Below the pieces are notes generated by a model that saw only the letters and a program-made list of their open reading frames with translations, had not been told where the DNA came from and ran no database searches. A stretch of 64,000 bases of DNA from Annona cherimola (Eukaryota; Streptophyta; Magnoliopsida; Magnoliales; Annonaceae), in the NCBI GenBank assembly GCA_030490835.1, contig CM059975.1:49901174-49965173 (forward strand). The letters run 5' to 3'. The translations under genes were made by a program, and so were the position numbers. How positions within the stretch are numbered: position 1 is the stretch's first letter; every line of letters starts with the position of its first letter. Of the stretch, positions 22,006 through 33,760 are shown piece after piece.

Positions 22006-24561
22006 TGTGAAACCCCGACCGTATGCGCGACATTTCGACCGTATACGCGTCATTTCGATATTTGAAATTTTGTAATTATTTTATGAATAAATAAAAATTC
22101 ATGAATTATATTGATGGATATGTATATTGGAGATTGAAATAATGCAATTATGAATTTAACCCGTGAATAGTGACGTCAATAGTGACGTGAATAGTAACTG
22201 GGGACTAAGACACGTGATTAAGACTTAATCACTTCGATTAACTTAATCACAAAAATACAAAATGGAGATTTAATCACTACAAGACAAAATAGAAATTCTT
22301 TTGGATATTTTAATTCAAATTTGGATTTTTGTGAAAAAATAGAAAAAAATTCATAAATAGCAATCCGGGCGTCGGAATTCGGTGAAATTTTTTATGGATG
22401 GTTAAAAATTCATGATGGACATGATGAATGGGTTAAGATGTGATGAAAATCACAAATCAAAGGTCAAGATGAAACGTCAAAACAAGATAAAAAAGTAGCT
22501 AACTTTTTAATAAAAGCTACTTTTGACTTTTTAAATAAAGTAAATAAATAAATAAAAAAATTAAATGCAATGGCTGCTGCTGCAGGGATGTTGCAGTGGG
22601 AGCAGCTGAAAAACTTGACCAAAATCAATGGCCAAAATTTATCCTAATCAAAGATCAATGGCTAGGATTAATTTAGCTTAATTTAATTAATTTTAAAAAC
22701 CAAAAAAATAGGTGGAAAATAGGGCTGCAATAGGGTTGCTGGAGCAGGCCTAGGGTGGGCAGCACAAGGCTCAAAGCATTTTTCAAAATTAAAAAGAAAT
22801 ACCAATTTATAATTAAATACCTCAAAACTAGGGGGTAAATTCCAAATTCTTGAAAAATCCAACCCTATAAATAGAGCAGCAGGGGAGAACGTCCAAGGCA
22901 TCCAAAACCAAGCTCCACTTAAGCCATTCCAAGTTTCCAAACTTTCCCACACGTCCAAGGAAGAAAAGGAGGAAGTTAGAGAGAAAAAGGGTGAGAAAAA
23001 GTGGTATATCTCCACTTCGGGTAAGTGATTTCAACCCAAATTTCTTTTGGATGTTAAGTAAGGTAAAACCATGCTTAGATAATGCCCAATCATGAGAAAA
23101 TAAGTATAGATATAATGTTTAAATGGAATTATGCCAAGACATCAAAAATTTGGAGCGAAGATAGGGTATTCGGGAAAATAGCATATGGTATGTGAAAATA
23201 ATGCTCCAAAATTTATAAATGATGATTTGGGATATATGATTATGATAAATATGATGTTGTAATGATGATATATTAATTTCATGATTTTTAGAATTAAGGA
23301 TTACGCTTAAGTGAATTTATGATGATTTTTAGTATATGGAGAAAATGATTTTTTTCACCAAGTAAATGATGATAAATTCAAAATGTATGGAATGTCCTAT
23401 GATATACTAGGCATAAGGTATGTCATGGTATTTTTTATTTTTGGAAAAAATATCAATTTTTGGAACCCATGAACAGTAACCACGTCTCTGTGAACAGTAT
23501 ATCGGATGAACAGTTATCTGCTACTGTTATCGGCTACAGTAATTTTCTACAGTAAACAGTGTGATTTTGAAGAAAATTTGAGATTAATATTTGAATATGA
23601 GGATGAAAATTTTGAAGAACCTATGGATAAAAATATCCACATAAAGAAATAATGGCCAAATAATATAGAGCATGCATGGGAAGCAGCTTGAATAGAAGAA
23701 ATGAAAATATCATTTCTCCTTGAATAGGAAAAGGAAAAGAGAAGGTCGAAGACACCTCCTAAGAAGGTAAGCAAGTTATATGTTTTGCAAATTATTTCCA
23801 AAATGCTTGAAATTGTTTGCAAGTTGCTTTATGAAATTTATTTAAGGTTGGCCATACCTATAACTGCTTTACATGAACTGAAGTTCATTTTGTGAAATTA
23901 TTTATTAAATGCTTTTTATGAAATTTTTTATGATTTGCAAATATCATGCCGGCATGTGTATGAGAATGAGCATGTGGAGGAGGAATAGACCTTAGTCGAG
24001 GTAGTAAGCGGATTTGATGTCCCCCTCGCTATTGCCAAGTCGCTTAATAGGCCCAGGCCGGCGGCGACCTCCCTGAAATGGGAGCATGTATGGGATGGGC
24101 GCCTAGCTAGCGTCGCATCCAAAGGAATGTCATGAATGCTATGTATGCATTGCATTTGCATTTTATGAAATGCATGAAAATGATTGAAAAATTATGTATA
24201 GCTTGCTTACTGAGTATTATTACTCACCCATGCTTTTTCAACAACAGACAGGAAAAGATGATGAAGGCAGCATGTAAAATGACCTGTAGTTTTGATGAAA
24301 TATTGTATATGTAAATTTTATGTAAAGACAATGATGATAATTTTGAGATGGAAATGAATATTTTTGTTTGATGAAACAGTTTTGGTTCATAACTGTGATA
24401 TGTGAAATATATTTCATGATAGATGAATGATGGAAATTTTCCATGTATTAATGAAAAAAAAAAATCCTGCCGTGTGATCAGGGCAACAATCCTGAGTCAC
24501 GTTTACCAATCAAAACGATCCCGGAGTAAGGCTTCTAGGCACCTCGGTTCGGGGCGCCACA
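22006..24561 (+). repeat. 5' LTR of chromovirus N (2556 bp)
   Basis: It runs from TGTGAAACCCC to GCGCCACA. A TATAAATAG box is at 22866-22874. Donor-like GTAAGT (23021) and AG/GTAAGCAAG (23767) and acceptor-like ACAACAG/ACAGG (24247) are shared in kind with other chromovirus LTRs here. A cluster of ACAGTA/GAACAGT words lies at about 23470-23560. Confidence 0.95.
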
Positions 24562-24566
24562 GAAGT

Positions 24567-24740
24567 TGGTATCAGAGCAACGATTGGTAAATAGGCGGGA
24601 GAAAGAGAAAATAAATGATGTTGAAAGGATAAGTTTGATACCACAGAAGTTGGTATCAGAGCATGAATTGGTAAATAGGCGGAGAAAATAATTGATGTTG
24701 AAAGGATAAGTTTGATACCACAGAAGTTGGTATCAGAGCA
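24567..24740 (+). repeat. Three tandem copies of the tRNA-iMet primer-binding site
   Basis: TGGTATCAGAGC starts at 24567, 24651 and 24728. Each copy is preceded by CACAGAAGT and followed by a spacer with ATTGGTAAATAGGC; copies two and three also share AAGTTTGATAC upstream. Periods are 84 and 77 bp. Only the first sits next to the LTR edge, where a primer site is normally used. Confidence 0.9.
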
Positions 24741-24857
24741 TGAATTGGTAAATAGGCAAAAATGGAAAGAAATGACTAAGCTAGAATACATGAAATTATG
24801 ATTATGACTGATTTATTTATTATTGATGAATATTGATGTTATACTAATAAATGTTTC

Positions 24858-26879
24858 ATGAAGTTGAAAATGCCACTCATTAGAGCTAAAGCAAGAGCCA
24901 ACAAAGGAAAGGCCCCGATGGAAGAATTAGTATATCAGGCAAGGGGCGAAGCCAGTAAAAGGACTAGTAGGGCAGAATCCGAAGAACAATCCTCTAGGAC
25001 CCGCCCACGTCACGAGGAAAGCCCAAGACCTCAAGCAGAGGTCAACGTAGAAGAAAGAATTGCTGCGGCTATCGAAAAAGCTATGCAGCAATGGACAGCC
25101 CAGACTGCTGGGTTATTGCAAGAAATGAGGAACCAGCAAGCCCCACCATCAAGAGGAGTTAAATGTGAGGTCTATACTGATCATAAGAGCCTCAAATATA
25201 TTTTTACTCAAAAGAAGTTAAATATGAGGCAAAGAAGATTGCTCGAGTTACTAAAGGATTATGACCTCGACATTTTATATAATCCAGGCAAAGCCAATAT
25301 AGTAGCCGATGCGCTAAGTAGAAATGTTAGCTTAGCACATCTCATCACAAAGGAAGAAGGGCTACTACAAGAATTGAGACAATTAGAGCTAATTGTAATC
25401 CCACTTGGGGTACAAGTCAGATTGTCTCAATTACAAATTCAGTCAAATTTATTTAAGCAAATTAAAATGACTCAACAAGAAAATGGGGATTTCAAGAATT
25501 ATGTGGAGAAAATGATCAAGAAAAATCCCAGTGAATACATACAAGATGAACATGGGATGTACAGATATAGGGGTTGTCTATGTATACCCAATTAAGAGGA
25601 AGTAAAGGAACAGATATTGAAAGAAGCACATTTCTCTCCATTTTCGATGCATCCAGGTAGCACCAAGATGTATCAAGACATCAAAAAGATGTATTGGTGG
25701 AATAATATGAAAAGAGAAATTGCTGAATATGTGGCTAAGTGCCTAACATGTCAAAGGGTTAAGGCTGATCATCAAAGAACCCCTGGAAAATTACAGTCGC
25801 TAGAAATTCCAGAATGGAAATGGGATGGTATTACTATGGATTTTATTGAAGGGTTGCCAAGAACCTATAATGGAAATGATGCTATATGGGTCATAGTAGA
25901 TAGATTATCAAAGGTGGCTCATTTCCTAGCCATTAAGAAAAATTTTACTGCTGAGCGACTGGCTAAAATTTATTATAAGGAGATAGTGAGACTGCATGGA
26001 ATACCTAAGTCAATAGTTTCCGATCGAGATTCTAGTTTTACATCTCGATTTTGGAAAAGTTTACATCAAACCTTAGGTACACAACTAAAATTCAGCACAA
26101 CATTTCATCCTCAAACTGATGGGCAGACAGAAAGGGTAAATCAAATAGTATAGGATATGCTGAGAATGTGCACAGTAGAATTTGGAGGATCATGGGATGA
26201 ATATTTGGCTATGGCAGAATTTGCTTATAACAACAGTTATCAAACAAGTATTCAAATGGCTCCATTTGAAGCTTTATATGGACGAAAATGCAGAACTCCT
26301 CTAAACTGGGATGAAGTGGGAGAAAGAAAATTGGCTCCAGACCTCTCAAAGAGAATGGCAGAAAAAGTTCAAGTGATTCGCCAATGTATACTCACAGCCC
26401 AGAGCAGGCAAAAGGGTTACACCGATTGCAAAAGAAGGGATTTAAATATCCAAGTTGGGGATCACGTATTTGTTAAGGTAACGTCATTCAAAGGAGTCAC
26501 CCGGTTTGGAAAGAGGGGAAAATTAAACCCAAGATATATTGGGCCCTTTGAAGTTTTGAAAAAGATAGGCAACCTAGCCTATAGAATAGCTCTGCCACCA
26601 GCCCTCAGTGCCATCCACAATGTGTTTCACATCTCCATGCTAAGGAAATATGTTTCCGATCCTACCCATGTGTTGATAGCAGATAATTTGCCAATCCAAG
26701 AACATTTAAACTATGAGGAAAGACCAATTAAAATATTCGATTTCAAGATCAAGAAGCTTCGGAATAGAGAGATCAAATATGTAAAGGTACAATGGAATCG
26801 ATATTCAGAATCCGAAGCTACTTGGGAGTTACGAGAGGAAGTTGAAAGAAAATATCCTCAATTATTTAAGGAAAGATAG
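24858..26879 (+). pseudogene. Chromovirus N gag-RNase H-integrase-chromodomain fusion frame, two stops
   Basis: One frame starts with a basic, Gln/Glu-rich gag N-terminus (about 96 residues, to NQQAPPSRG), then enters RNase H ([26 protein letters not shown]) without a break. Integrase follows: zinc region with CLTCQRVKAD, core words TMDFIEGLP, SIVSDRD and GQTERVNQ. The C-terminus (IKIFDFKIKKLRNREIKYV, EATWE, YPQLF) is a Tekay/Del-type chromodomain, which in this family steers integration to chromatin. Capsid core, zinc knuckle, protease and RT are missing. Stops at 25593-25595 and 26151-26153 interrupt the frame. The join lies near 25155. Nonautonomous derivative. Confidence 0.88.
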
Positions 26880-26900
26880 GTTTCGGGACGAAACCTATTG

Positions 26901-26914
26901 TAAGGGGGAAGAAT
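26901..26914 (+). other. Polypurine tract of chromovirus N
   Basis: TAAGGGGGAAGAAT lies immediately before the 3' LTR start, the expected site of plus-strand priming. Confidence 0.8.
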
Positions 26915-29457
26915 TGTGAAACCCCGACCGTATGCGCGTCATTTCGACCGTAAACGTGTCATTTCGATATTTGTAATTTTGTAATTATTTTATGAATAAA
27001 TGAAAATTCATGAATTATATTGATGGATATGTATATTGGAGATTGAAATAATGCAATTACGAATTTAACACGTGAATAGTTACGTGAATAGTAACTGGGG
27101 ACTAAGACACGTGATTAAGAGTTAATCACTTGGATTAACTTAATCACAAAAAGACAAAATGGAGATTTAATCACTACAAGACAAAATAGAAATTCTTTTG
27201 GATAATTTAATTCAAATTTGGATTTTTGTGGAAAAATAGAAAAAAATTCATAAATTGCAATTCGGGCGTAGGAATTCGATGAAATTTTTTATGGATGGTT
27301 AAAAATTCATGATGGACATGATGAATGGGTTAAGATGTGATGAAAATCACAAATCAAAGGCCAAGATGAAACGTCAAAACAAGATAAAAAAGTAGCTAAC
27401 TTTTTAATAAAAGCTACTTTTGACTTTTTAAATAAAGTAAATAAATAAAAATAAAAAAAATTAAATGCAATGGCTGCTGCTTCAGGGATGTTGCAGGGGG
27501 AGCAGCTGAAAAACTTGACCAAAATCAATGGCCAAAATTTATCCTAATCAAAGATCAATGGCTAGGATTAATTTAGCTTAATTTAATTAATTTTAAAAAC
27601 CAAAAAAATAGGTGGAAAATAGGGCTGCAATAGGGTTGCTGGAGCAGGCCTAGGTTGGGCAGCACAGGGCTCAAATAATTTTTCAAAATTAAAAAGAAAT
27701 ACCAATTTATAATTAAATACCTCAAAACTAGGGGGTAAATTCCAAATTCTTGAAAAATCCAACCCTATAAATAGAGCAGTAGGGGAGAACGTCCAAGGCA
27801 TCCAAAACCAAGCTCCACTTAAGCCATTCCAAGTTTCCAAACTTTCCCACACGTCCAAGGAAGAAAAGGAGGAAGTTAGAGAGAAAAAGGGTGAGAAAAA
27901 GTTGTATATCTCCACTTCGGGTAAGTGATTTCTACCCAAATTTCTTTTGGATGTTAAGTAAGGTAAAACCATGCTAAGATATGCCCGAGCATGAGAAAAT
28001 AAGTATAGATATAATGTTTAAATGGAATTATGCCAAGACATCAAAAATTTGGAGCGAAGATAGGGTATTCGGGAAAATAGCATATGGTATGTGAAAATAA
28101 TGCTCCAAAATTTATAAATGATGATTTGGGATATATGATTATGATAAATATGATGTTGTAATGATGATATATTAATTTCATGATTTTTAGAATTAAGGAT
28201 TACGCTTAAGTGAATTTATGATGATTTTTAGTATATGGAGAAAATGATTTTTTTCACCAAGTAAATGATGATAAATTCAAAATGTATGGAATGTCCTATG
28301 ATATACTAGGCATAAGGTATGTCATGGTATTTTTTATTTTTGGAAAAAATATCAATTTTTGGAACCCATGAACAGTAACCACGTCTCTGTGAACAGTATA
28401 TCGGATGAACAGTTATCTGCTACTGTTATCGGCTACAGTAATTTTCTACAGTAAACAGTGTGATTTTGAAGAAAATTTGAGATTAATATTTAAATATGAG
28501 GATGAAAATTTTGAAGAACCTATGGATAAAAATATCCACATAAAGAAATAATGGCCAAATAATATAGAGCATGCATGGGAAGCAGCTTGAATAGAAGAAA
28601 TGAAAATATCATTTCTCCTTGAATAGGAAAAGGAAAAGAGAAGGTCGAAGACACCTCCTAAGAAGGTAAGCAAGTTATATGTTTTGCAAATTATTTCCAA
28701 AATGCTTGAAATTGTTTGCAAGTTGCTTTATGAAATTTATTTAAGGTTGGCCATACCTATAACTGCTTTACATGAACTGAAGTTCATTTTGTGAAATTAT
28801 TTATTAAATGCTTTTTATGAAATTGTTTATGATTTGCAAATATCATGTCGGCATGTGTATGAGAATGAGCATGTGCACGAGGAATAGGCCTTAGTCGAGG
28901 TAGTAAGCAGACCGGATGTCCCCCTCGCTATTGCCAAGTCGCTTAATAGGCCCAGGCCGGCGGCGACCTCCCTAAAATGGGGGCATGTATGGGATGGGCG
29001 CCTAGCTAGCTCGCATCCAAAGGAATGTCATGAATGCTATGTATGCATTGCATTTACATTTTATGAAATGCATGAAAATGATTGAAAAATTATGTATAGC
29101 TTACTTACTGAGTATTATTACTCACCCATGCTTTTTCAACAACAGACAGGAAAAGATGATGAAGACAGCATGTAAAATGACATGTATATTTGATGAAATA
29201 TTGTATATGTAAATTTTATGTAAAGACAATGATGATAATTTTGAGATGGAAATGAATATTTTTGTTTTATGAAACAGTTTTGGTTGATAACTGTGATATG
29301 TATTTCATATTAGATGAATGATGGAAATTTTCCGTGTATTAATTATAAAGAAAAAAAAAATCCTGCCGTGTGATCAGGGCAGCAATCCTGAGTCACGTTT
29401 ACCAATCAAAACGATCCCAAAGTAAGGCTTCTAAGCACCTCGATTCGGGGCGCCACA
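26915..29457 (+). repeat. 3' LTR of chromovirus N (2543 bp)
   Basis: It repeats 22006-24561 with scattered substitutions and small indels, such as loss of about 13 bp in the GTGAATAGTGACG repeat near 27075. It ends GCGCCACA, followed by CTCAT. The high similarity shows N is fairly young. Confidence 0.95.
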
Positions 29458-29569
29458 CTCATCTTTTTACTCCTTGGCCCACATTCGACCCGTTCGCCCG
29501 ACTCCATATCCTATCTCTGCATTCCAGTTCACCAAAGCTCTTCGAGTCGACCCCTATTTGCTCGATTGA
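29458..29569 (+). pseudogene. Sirevirus 2 ORF3, C-terminal remnant beyond chromovirus N
   Basis: After the second copy of the target duplication CTCAT the ORF3 frame continues to a TGA at 29567-29569. It keeps short words shared with the Sirevirus 1 C-terminus (YPIS, FQFTK). The stop is followed at once by AAAAAGGGGGAG, as in Sirevirus 1. Confidence 0.75.
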
Positions 29570-30037
29570 CAAAAAGGGGGAGAAGTTTGAGAGATTTGAG
29601 TTTAGATTTTTAGGATTTTGGGTTGGGTAGCTTGTATATAGGTTTCATTTGCATTTGAAACTTGTATGAAACTTTTTGATCATATATGAAAAGGTTGCTT
29701 ATGAAAAAGTTTGTTTATGTTCTGATTACTTTTACAAAGTTTATTATCACTTGAATTATGCTCTGATTACAAATGCTCTATGCTCTGATTTATTATGTTT
29801 GCTCTAATCGTTATTGTTCTATTTTGAAATGGTTGAATGACTGTATAAATAAAATTTAACTTGTGATTATTTGAAACAACATATACAAATGATGAAAATG
29901 AAATAAATATGATAGTTTCAACAAGTTCAAAAGGTAAATGACTTATAATTATCCTAAAAATGTCAAAACAAGATAAAATGACATATTGGAAGGTATAAAC
30001 TCAAATTGGTTTTGTCAATCATCAAAAACGGAAAGAT
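29570..30037 (+). other. Sirevirus 2 3' untranslated region and polypurine tract
   Basis: This is AT-rich noncoding sequence between ORF3 and the 3' LTR, equivalent to 7380-7837 in Sirevirus 1. The tract before the LTR is decayed to AAAAACGGAAAGAT at about 30025-30037. No gene is seen. Confidence 0.8.
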
Positions 30038-31641
30038 TGTTGGAAACAATTTTTGAAATCAAATGCAAAATATCCAAAGCATGTGTTTTGATGATTAACA
30101 ACACAATTTGAGTAAAGTCATAGCTACTAATATGTTTTGTGCAATGTTTAAGGTTATAAAAGTGAAAAATACAAAACAGAACAGGTCAAGTCGCAACTCA
30201 CGTCGACTCAGACATTGACTTGGGCCAAGTCGATTTCTCAAGTCGACTCCATCTTTGACTTCAAAAGACGTCCTCTGTCCAGCGTTGAAATTAGGAGCAA
30301 GAATTCTTGAAGTCGCAGACGAAGTCGACTCCACTTGCGACTTGGGCAAAGTCGCAGACCAAGTCTACTCCAGTATCGACTTCAAGTGACACTTTCCTTC
30401 CAGAGTTGAAATTGGATGGCAGAACTGCCGAAGTCGCACATGAAGTCGACTCCACTTAAGACTTGGGTGAAGTCGCTGACCAAGTCGACCTCACTTACAA
30501 CTTGAGTGAAGTTGAAGACTAAGATAACCCAAGCTTTCAACTTAGATCAAAATGAAGACTAAAAAAAATTCAAAGCAAGAAAAGTTGTATAAATTCATAT
30601 AAAAGTGATGAGAGAACAATTATTGGATAAGCGGAGTCATTTCAAAGTATTTTAAGTTCACTTGGCAGGATATGAAGGCCAAGTTGCACTCGAAGTCGAC
30701 TCCAGCATCGACTTGGGTGAAGTCCAAGACTAAGTCGACACAAGGAAGAACTTGAACAAGCTGAGCATGGCGAAGTCGCAAGCCAAGTCGACTCGAGCAT
30801 GCGACTTGGGTGAAGTCGCAGGCGAAGTCGACTCCATATGCGACTTGGAGGCGTAACGTTCGAATTTTTGAACGTTGGAACATTTATTGCACGCCAACCA
30901 ACTTCATAACGTTCAAAAATCTCCCTCCTCTATATATAGACACTCAAGCAAACGTGGATACATACAAGTAAGATCTGAAAAAGAGGAAAGAAGTGCTACT
31001 GAGAGTTTCAATCCACTTTTCTCTACAATTGAGTGATCTATACACTTTCAAAGGAAGAACAAGCTTCAAAGTTGTTTTTGCTTCAACACTGAACGATTCG
31101 TCGCTTCTACGATTTCTTCCTCGAGCTAAAACTGCCTACACAAATCTGTAAAGTGTAGATTTCTTCTATTTCATCTTGTTATTTGATTTTGGTGCTTAGT
31201 TTGAGTTTGGTGTTTCAAACCAAGATATAGCAAGTAGGGTTGTGATTGGAGTGTAAGTCATCACCTACTTGTGTTGCTTGTTGTACATGCCCCCTAGAGC
31301 TAGAATCTAGAAGAGAGCAGAGGCTCTCGTTGTATATGCCCCCTAGACCTAGAATCTAGAAGAGAGTGGAGACTCTAGTTGTATTCGCAGAATACATAGT
31401 GAAACCCAAGTCACAAGGAAGTGTGAGCTTGGAAGAGTGGAGTAGGGAAAGGTTGCCCGAACCACTATAAATCTTATCTACTATTTTTCATTTCCGCTTT
31501 CATTATCTTATTGCTTTCTATTTGTTTCATTAAAGGGGTTTAAACTAAACCGGGGTAAAATCTCTAATTAAAGTTTTAAATTTTAAAATACCCAATTCAC
31601 CCCTCCCCTCTTGGGTAATTGCCATCAACTAGGGACCAACA
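30038..31641 (+). repeat. 3' LTR of Sirevirus 2 (1604 bp)
   Basis: It starts TGTTGGAAAC and ends GGACCAACA. It lacks about 48 bp of the 5' LTR between two similar GAAGTC...CCAAGTCGAC units, consistent with deletion between repeats. Palindromes cover about 30185-30850; the AACGTTC/GAACGTT hairpin and TATATATAG are kept. Confidence 0.95.
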
Positions 31642-31646
31642 ATATT

Positions 31647-32600
31647 ATCCATACCTGGTTTGAAAAGCCGTCGTATAAACATCAGTAGGACTTATCCTCA
31701 ACTAATGGTACCCTGTCTGTAAATCTATCTTGGAGAAGGTAGTAGCTCCTTTTAATTGATCGAATAGATTGTCGATCCTTGGTAAAGGGTACTTGTTCTT
31801 CACCGTAACCCTGTTCAACTCCCTGTAATCAATACATAATCTTAAATTTCCATCCTTTTTCCTCACAAATAGCACCGAAGCTCCCAAGGGTGATACACTG
31901 GGTCTGATAAAACCCTTATCTAATAGCTCCTATATTTGAGATTTCGACTCACTCATCTTAGCTGGTGACATTCGATAGGGAGTCTTGGATATTGGGGTCG
32001 TGCCCGATATGATATCAATTGTCATGTCCACCTCTCTTTCCAGAGGAAATGTGGTTAATTTCTTTGGAAAAACATCTAAAAATTCTTTAATTACTGAGAT
32101 TTGATCTAACTCTACCTCCTTTCCTTCCTTTACACTAACTAATACCAAATAAACCTGATATTTCTGGCGACCCATCTTAGCTGCTTTCATGGATGATATC
32201 AGTAGCGTGGAGTCCTCAAGCTGCCTTGGCTTACTAATAGCTACATCCTCTTCCGGAGTCGCTTCAAGTTGTACTTTCTTATTCTTACAATCAGTGGTGG
32301 CTCCCCATCAGCTTAACCAATCCATTTCCAGAATTACGTCGAACTTAGTCATTGGCAATAGGATTAGGTGAGCTTCTAAGATCATAGACCTTATCCTAAT
32401 TGGACATGCTTTGCATACTTGGCTAGAGCTAGCTAACCTATGGACAGGGGATTCTACGTGAATAATCTTATTGGTTTCCTCTACAGGCAGTGCATGCATG
32501 GTTACATATTAGCAAGCTATAAATGAATGGGTAGCACCAAAATCAAACAAAGCTATTATCGAATTTCCTAAAATGTAAATCATACCTGTAACCACTTTCT
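31647..32600 (-). pseudogene. G1 protease and reverse transcriptase (N-terminal half)
   Basis: On the minus strand a retropepsin domain shows ALFDFGATHSFI (usual active site DSG; here Ser is Phe) and FDVILEMDWLS. A linker leads to RT with [20 protein letters not shown] and [15 protein letters not shown], ending at QTGYH close to the Sirevirus 2 junction. Stops lie near 31931 and just after QTGYH, among others. RT continues at 13318. The gene is dead. Confidence 0.82.
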
Positions 32601-32640
32601 CCTCCTGCTCTTGTGACTCCGTTCAACTCAGGGCATGCAC

Positions 32641-33760
32641 ATGTACCGGATTCATAGAGGTACCCTGTCAGCTAGCTGCTCCGGCTATTCTTGGTGGGGC
32701 TAGTCTTCCACACTCTTGCAACGTTTGTGCCCTATTTTGACAATTTGGGGCAATATGCCCTACCTGGTCACAAACATAGCAATTGATAACCTTTGCCTCT
32801 CCCATTTCGCACTCCTTGGCTATATGACCCATCTGCCCACATTTGTAGCATCTGTTTGAACCCTTCAAACACTCGCCTAGATGGCGCCTTTGACATTTCT
32901 TGCGCACTAGAGGGCTTTTCTTCCTAGGGATTCCTTTCCCCTTTCTCAAGCCTCCCTTCTTACTCTTTTCCTTTCTCGTTTCTGCTTCTTTTACACCCGG
33001 GATAAATAATTTCTGCCCTTGCCTCAATTCCTGCATCCTCAATGCCTCGATCTCTAAGGCTCTTGCCCTTGCCAGACTCAATGCATAATCCTTGATTAGT
33101 AGGGTTGCAAGGCTTTCCCTTAGGTATGGCCTTAGTCCTTGTTGAAACCTTTGTATCTTGTTTTCTGTTACATTAGTAATCTAGGGCACATACCTTACCA
33201 AGGCATTGAACTTGATGGCGTACTCAGTGACAGACATCCTTCTTTGATAAAGTCTTTCGAATTCAATTACCTTATGACCCTGCAGTTCCACTGGAAGGTA
33301 CTCTTTCTTGAATTCCTCGACAAAGGTTTACCACGTCACTTCCTCCGGCTACGGCATGGTGATCAGCATAGTTTCCCACCACTCATGGGCATCCTTAGCC
33401 AGTAGATGAGTGGTGCACAATACCTTTTGCCTATCATTGCACGAAGATATTCTAAATAGCTTCCAATCTCCATCATCTATTGTTCCGCCTATACAGGTCA
33501 GGCTCTCTTGAAAACTTGAGAGGTCATTGAGCTAGAAATGCGTTAATAGCCCTTCTATCTGCCTCCATCAATTGATTTTCATCTCCTATAGGTGCCAGTG
33601 TGGGGGTCAGGTTAGTCGTCGGAGCGGGTCCTCCTCTTTCATTGCTGCCTAACTGTGCTTGCTGGGTCTTTTCCCACAAGCCTTGAATTATATGTGCAGT
33701 TTAGGCTGCCCAATCACGTGTAGCCTGCTGCATTGTTGTCCTCAAGCCTTTGTTAGGCAT
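32641..33760 (-). pseudogene. gag: G1 gag with two zinc knuckles
   Basis: The minus-strand ATG at 33760 (MPNKG) opens a Gln/Thr-rich N-terminus, followed by a Retrotrans_gag-type capsid region (AKDAHEWWETML, EEFKKEYLP, MSVTEYAIKFNAL, FQQGLRPYLR). The last 137 codons (33081-32668) are open and carry CYKCGQMGHIAKEC and CYVCDQVGHIAPNC, two CCHC knuckles that bind RNA. Several stops interrupt the capsid region. Confidence 0.82.

Larger units (their letters stand above)
22006..29457 (+). mobile_element. Chromovirus N: Tekay/Del-like Ty3/gypsy element, internally deleted, inside Sirevirus 2 ORF3
   Basis: Two near-identical LTRs of about 2.55 kb flank a short 2.35 kb interior. The target duplication CTCAT is perfect (22001-22005 and 29458-29462). 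The interior holds three primer-site copies, a gag start fused to RNase H, integrase and a C-terminal chromodomain-like segment, and a polypurine tract. Protease, RT and most of gag are absent, so it can only have moved with outside help or lost them after insertion. Confidence 0.95.
13319..31641 (+). mobile_element. Sirevirus 2: complete Copia element with both LTRs, interrupted by chromovirus N
   Basis: Both LTRs, primer site, gag, pol, palindrome array, ORF3 and polypurine tract are present. The flanks ATAAT (13314-13318) and ATATT (31642-31646) are a 5-bp target duplication with one mismatch, inside G1 RT codons. Gag and pol are about 90% identical in DNA to Sirevirus 1 in samples I compared, but LTRs and ORF3 are far more diverged. 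Many stops and frameshifts show this copy is older. Chromovirus N sits in ORF3. Confidence 0.95.

Noticed and set aside
22006..22220. G-box CACGTG near 22211 as a confirmed light or stress element
   Set aside because: A single six-base match in AT-rich DNA is expected by chance; nothing else supports it.
24567..24740. tRNA-iMet gene or tRNA-like cluster
   Set aside because: Only the 12-base complement to the tRNA 3' end is present; no cloverleaf or A/B boxes can be drawn. These are primer sites.
27307..27972. ORFs in the chromovirus N LTRs (also 22683-23034 and 28446-28721)
   Set aside because: The same ORFs appear at matching places in both LTR copies, cross the promoter region and have no domain; they are chance frames.
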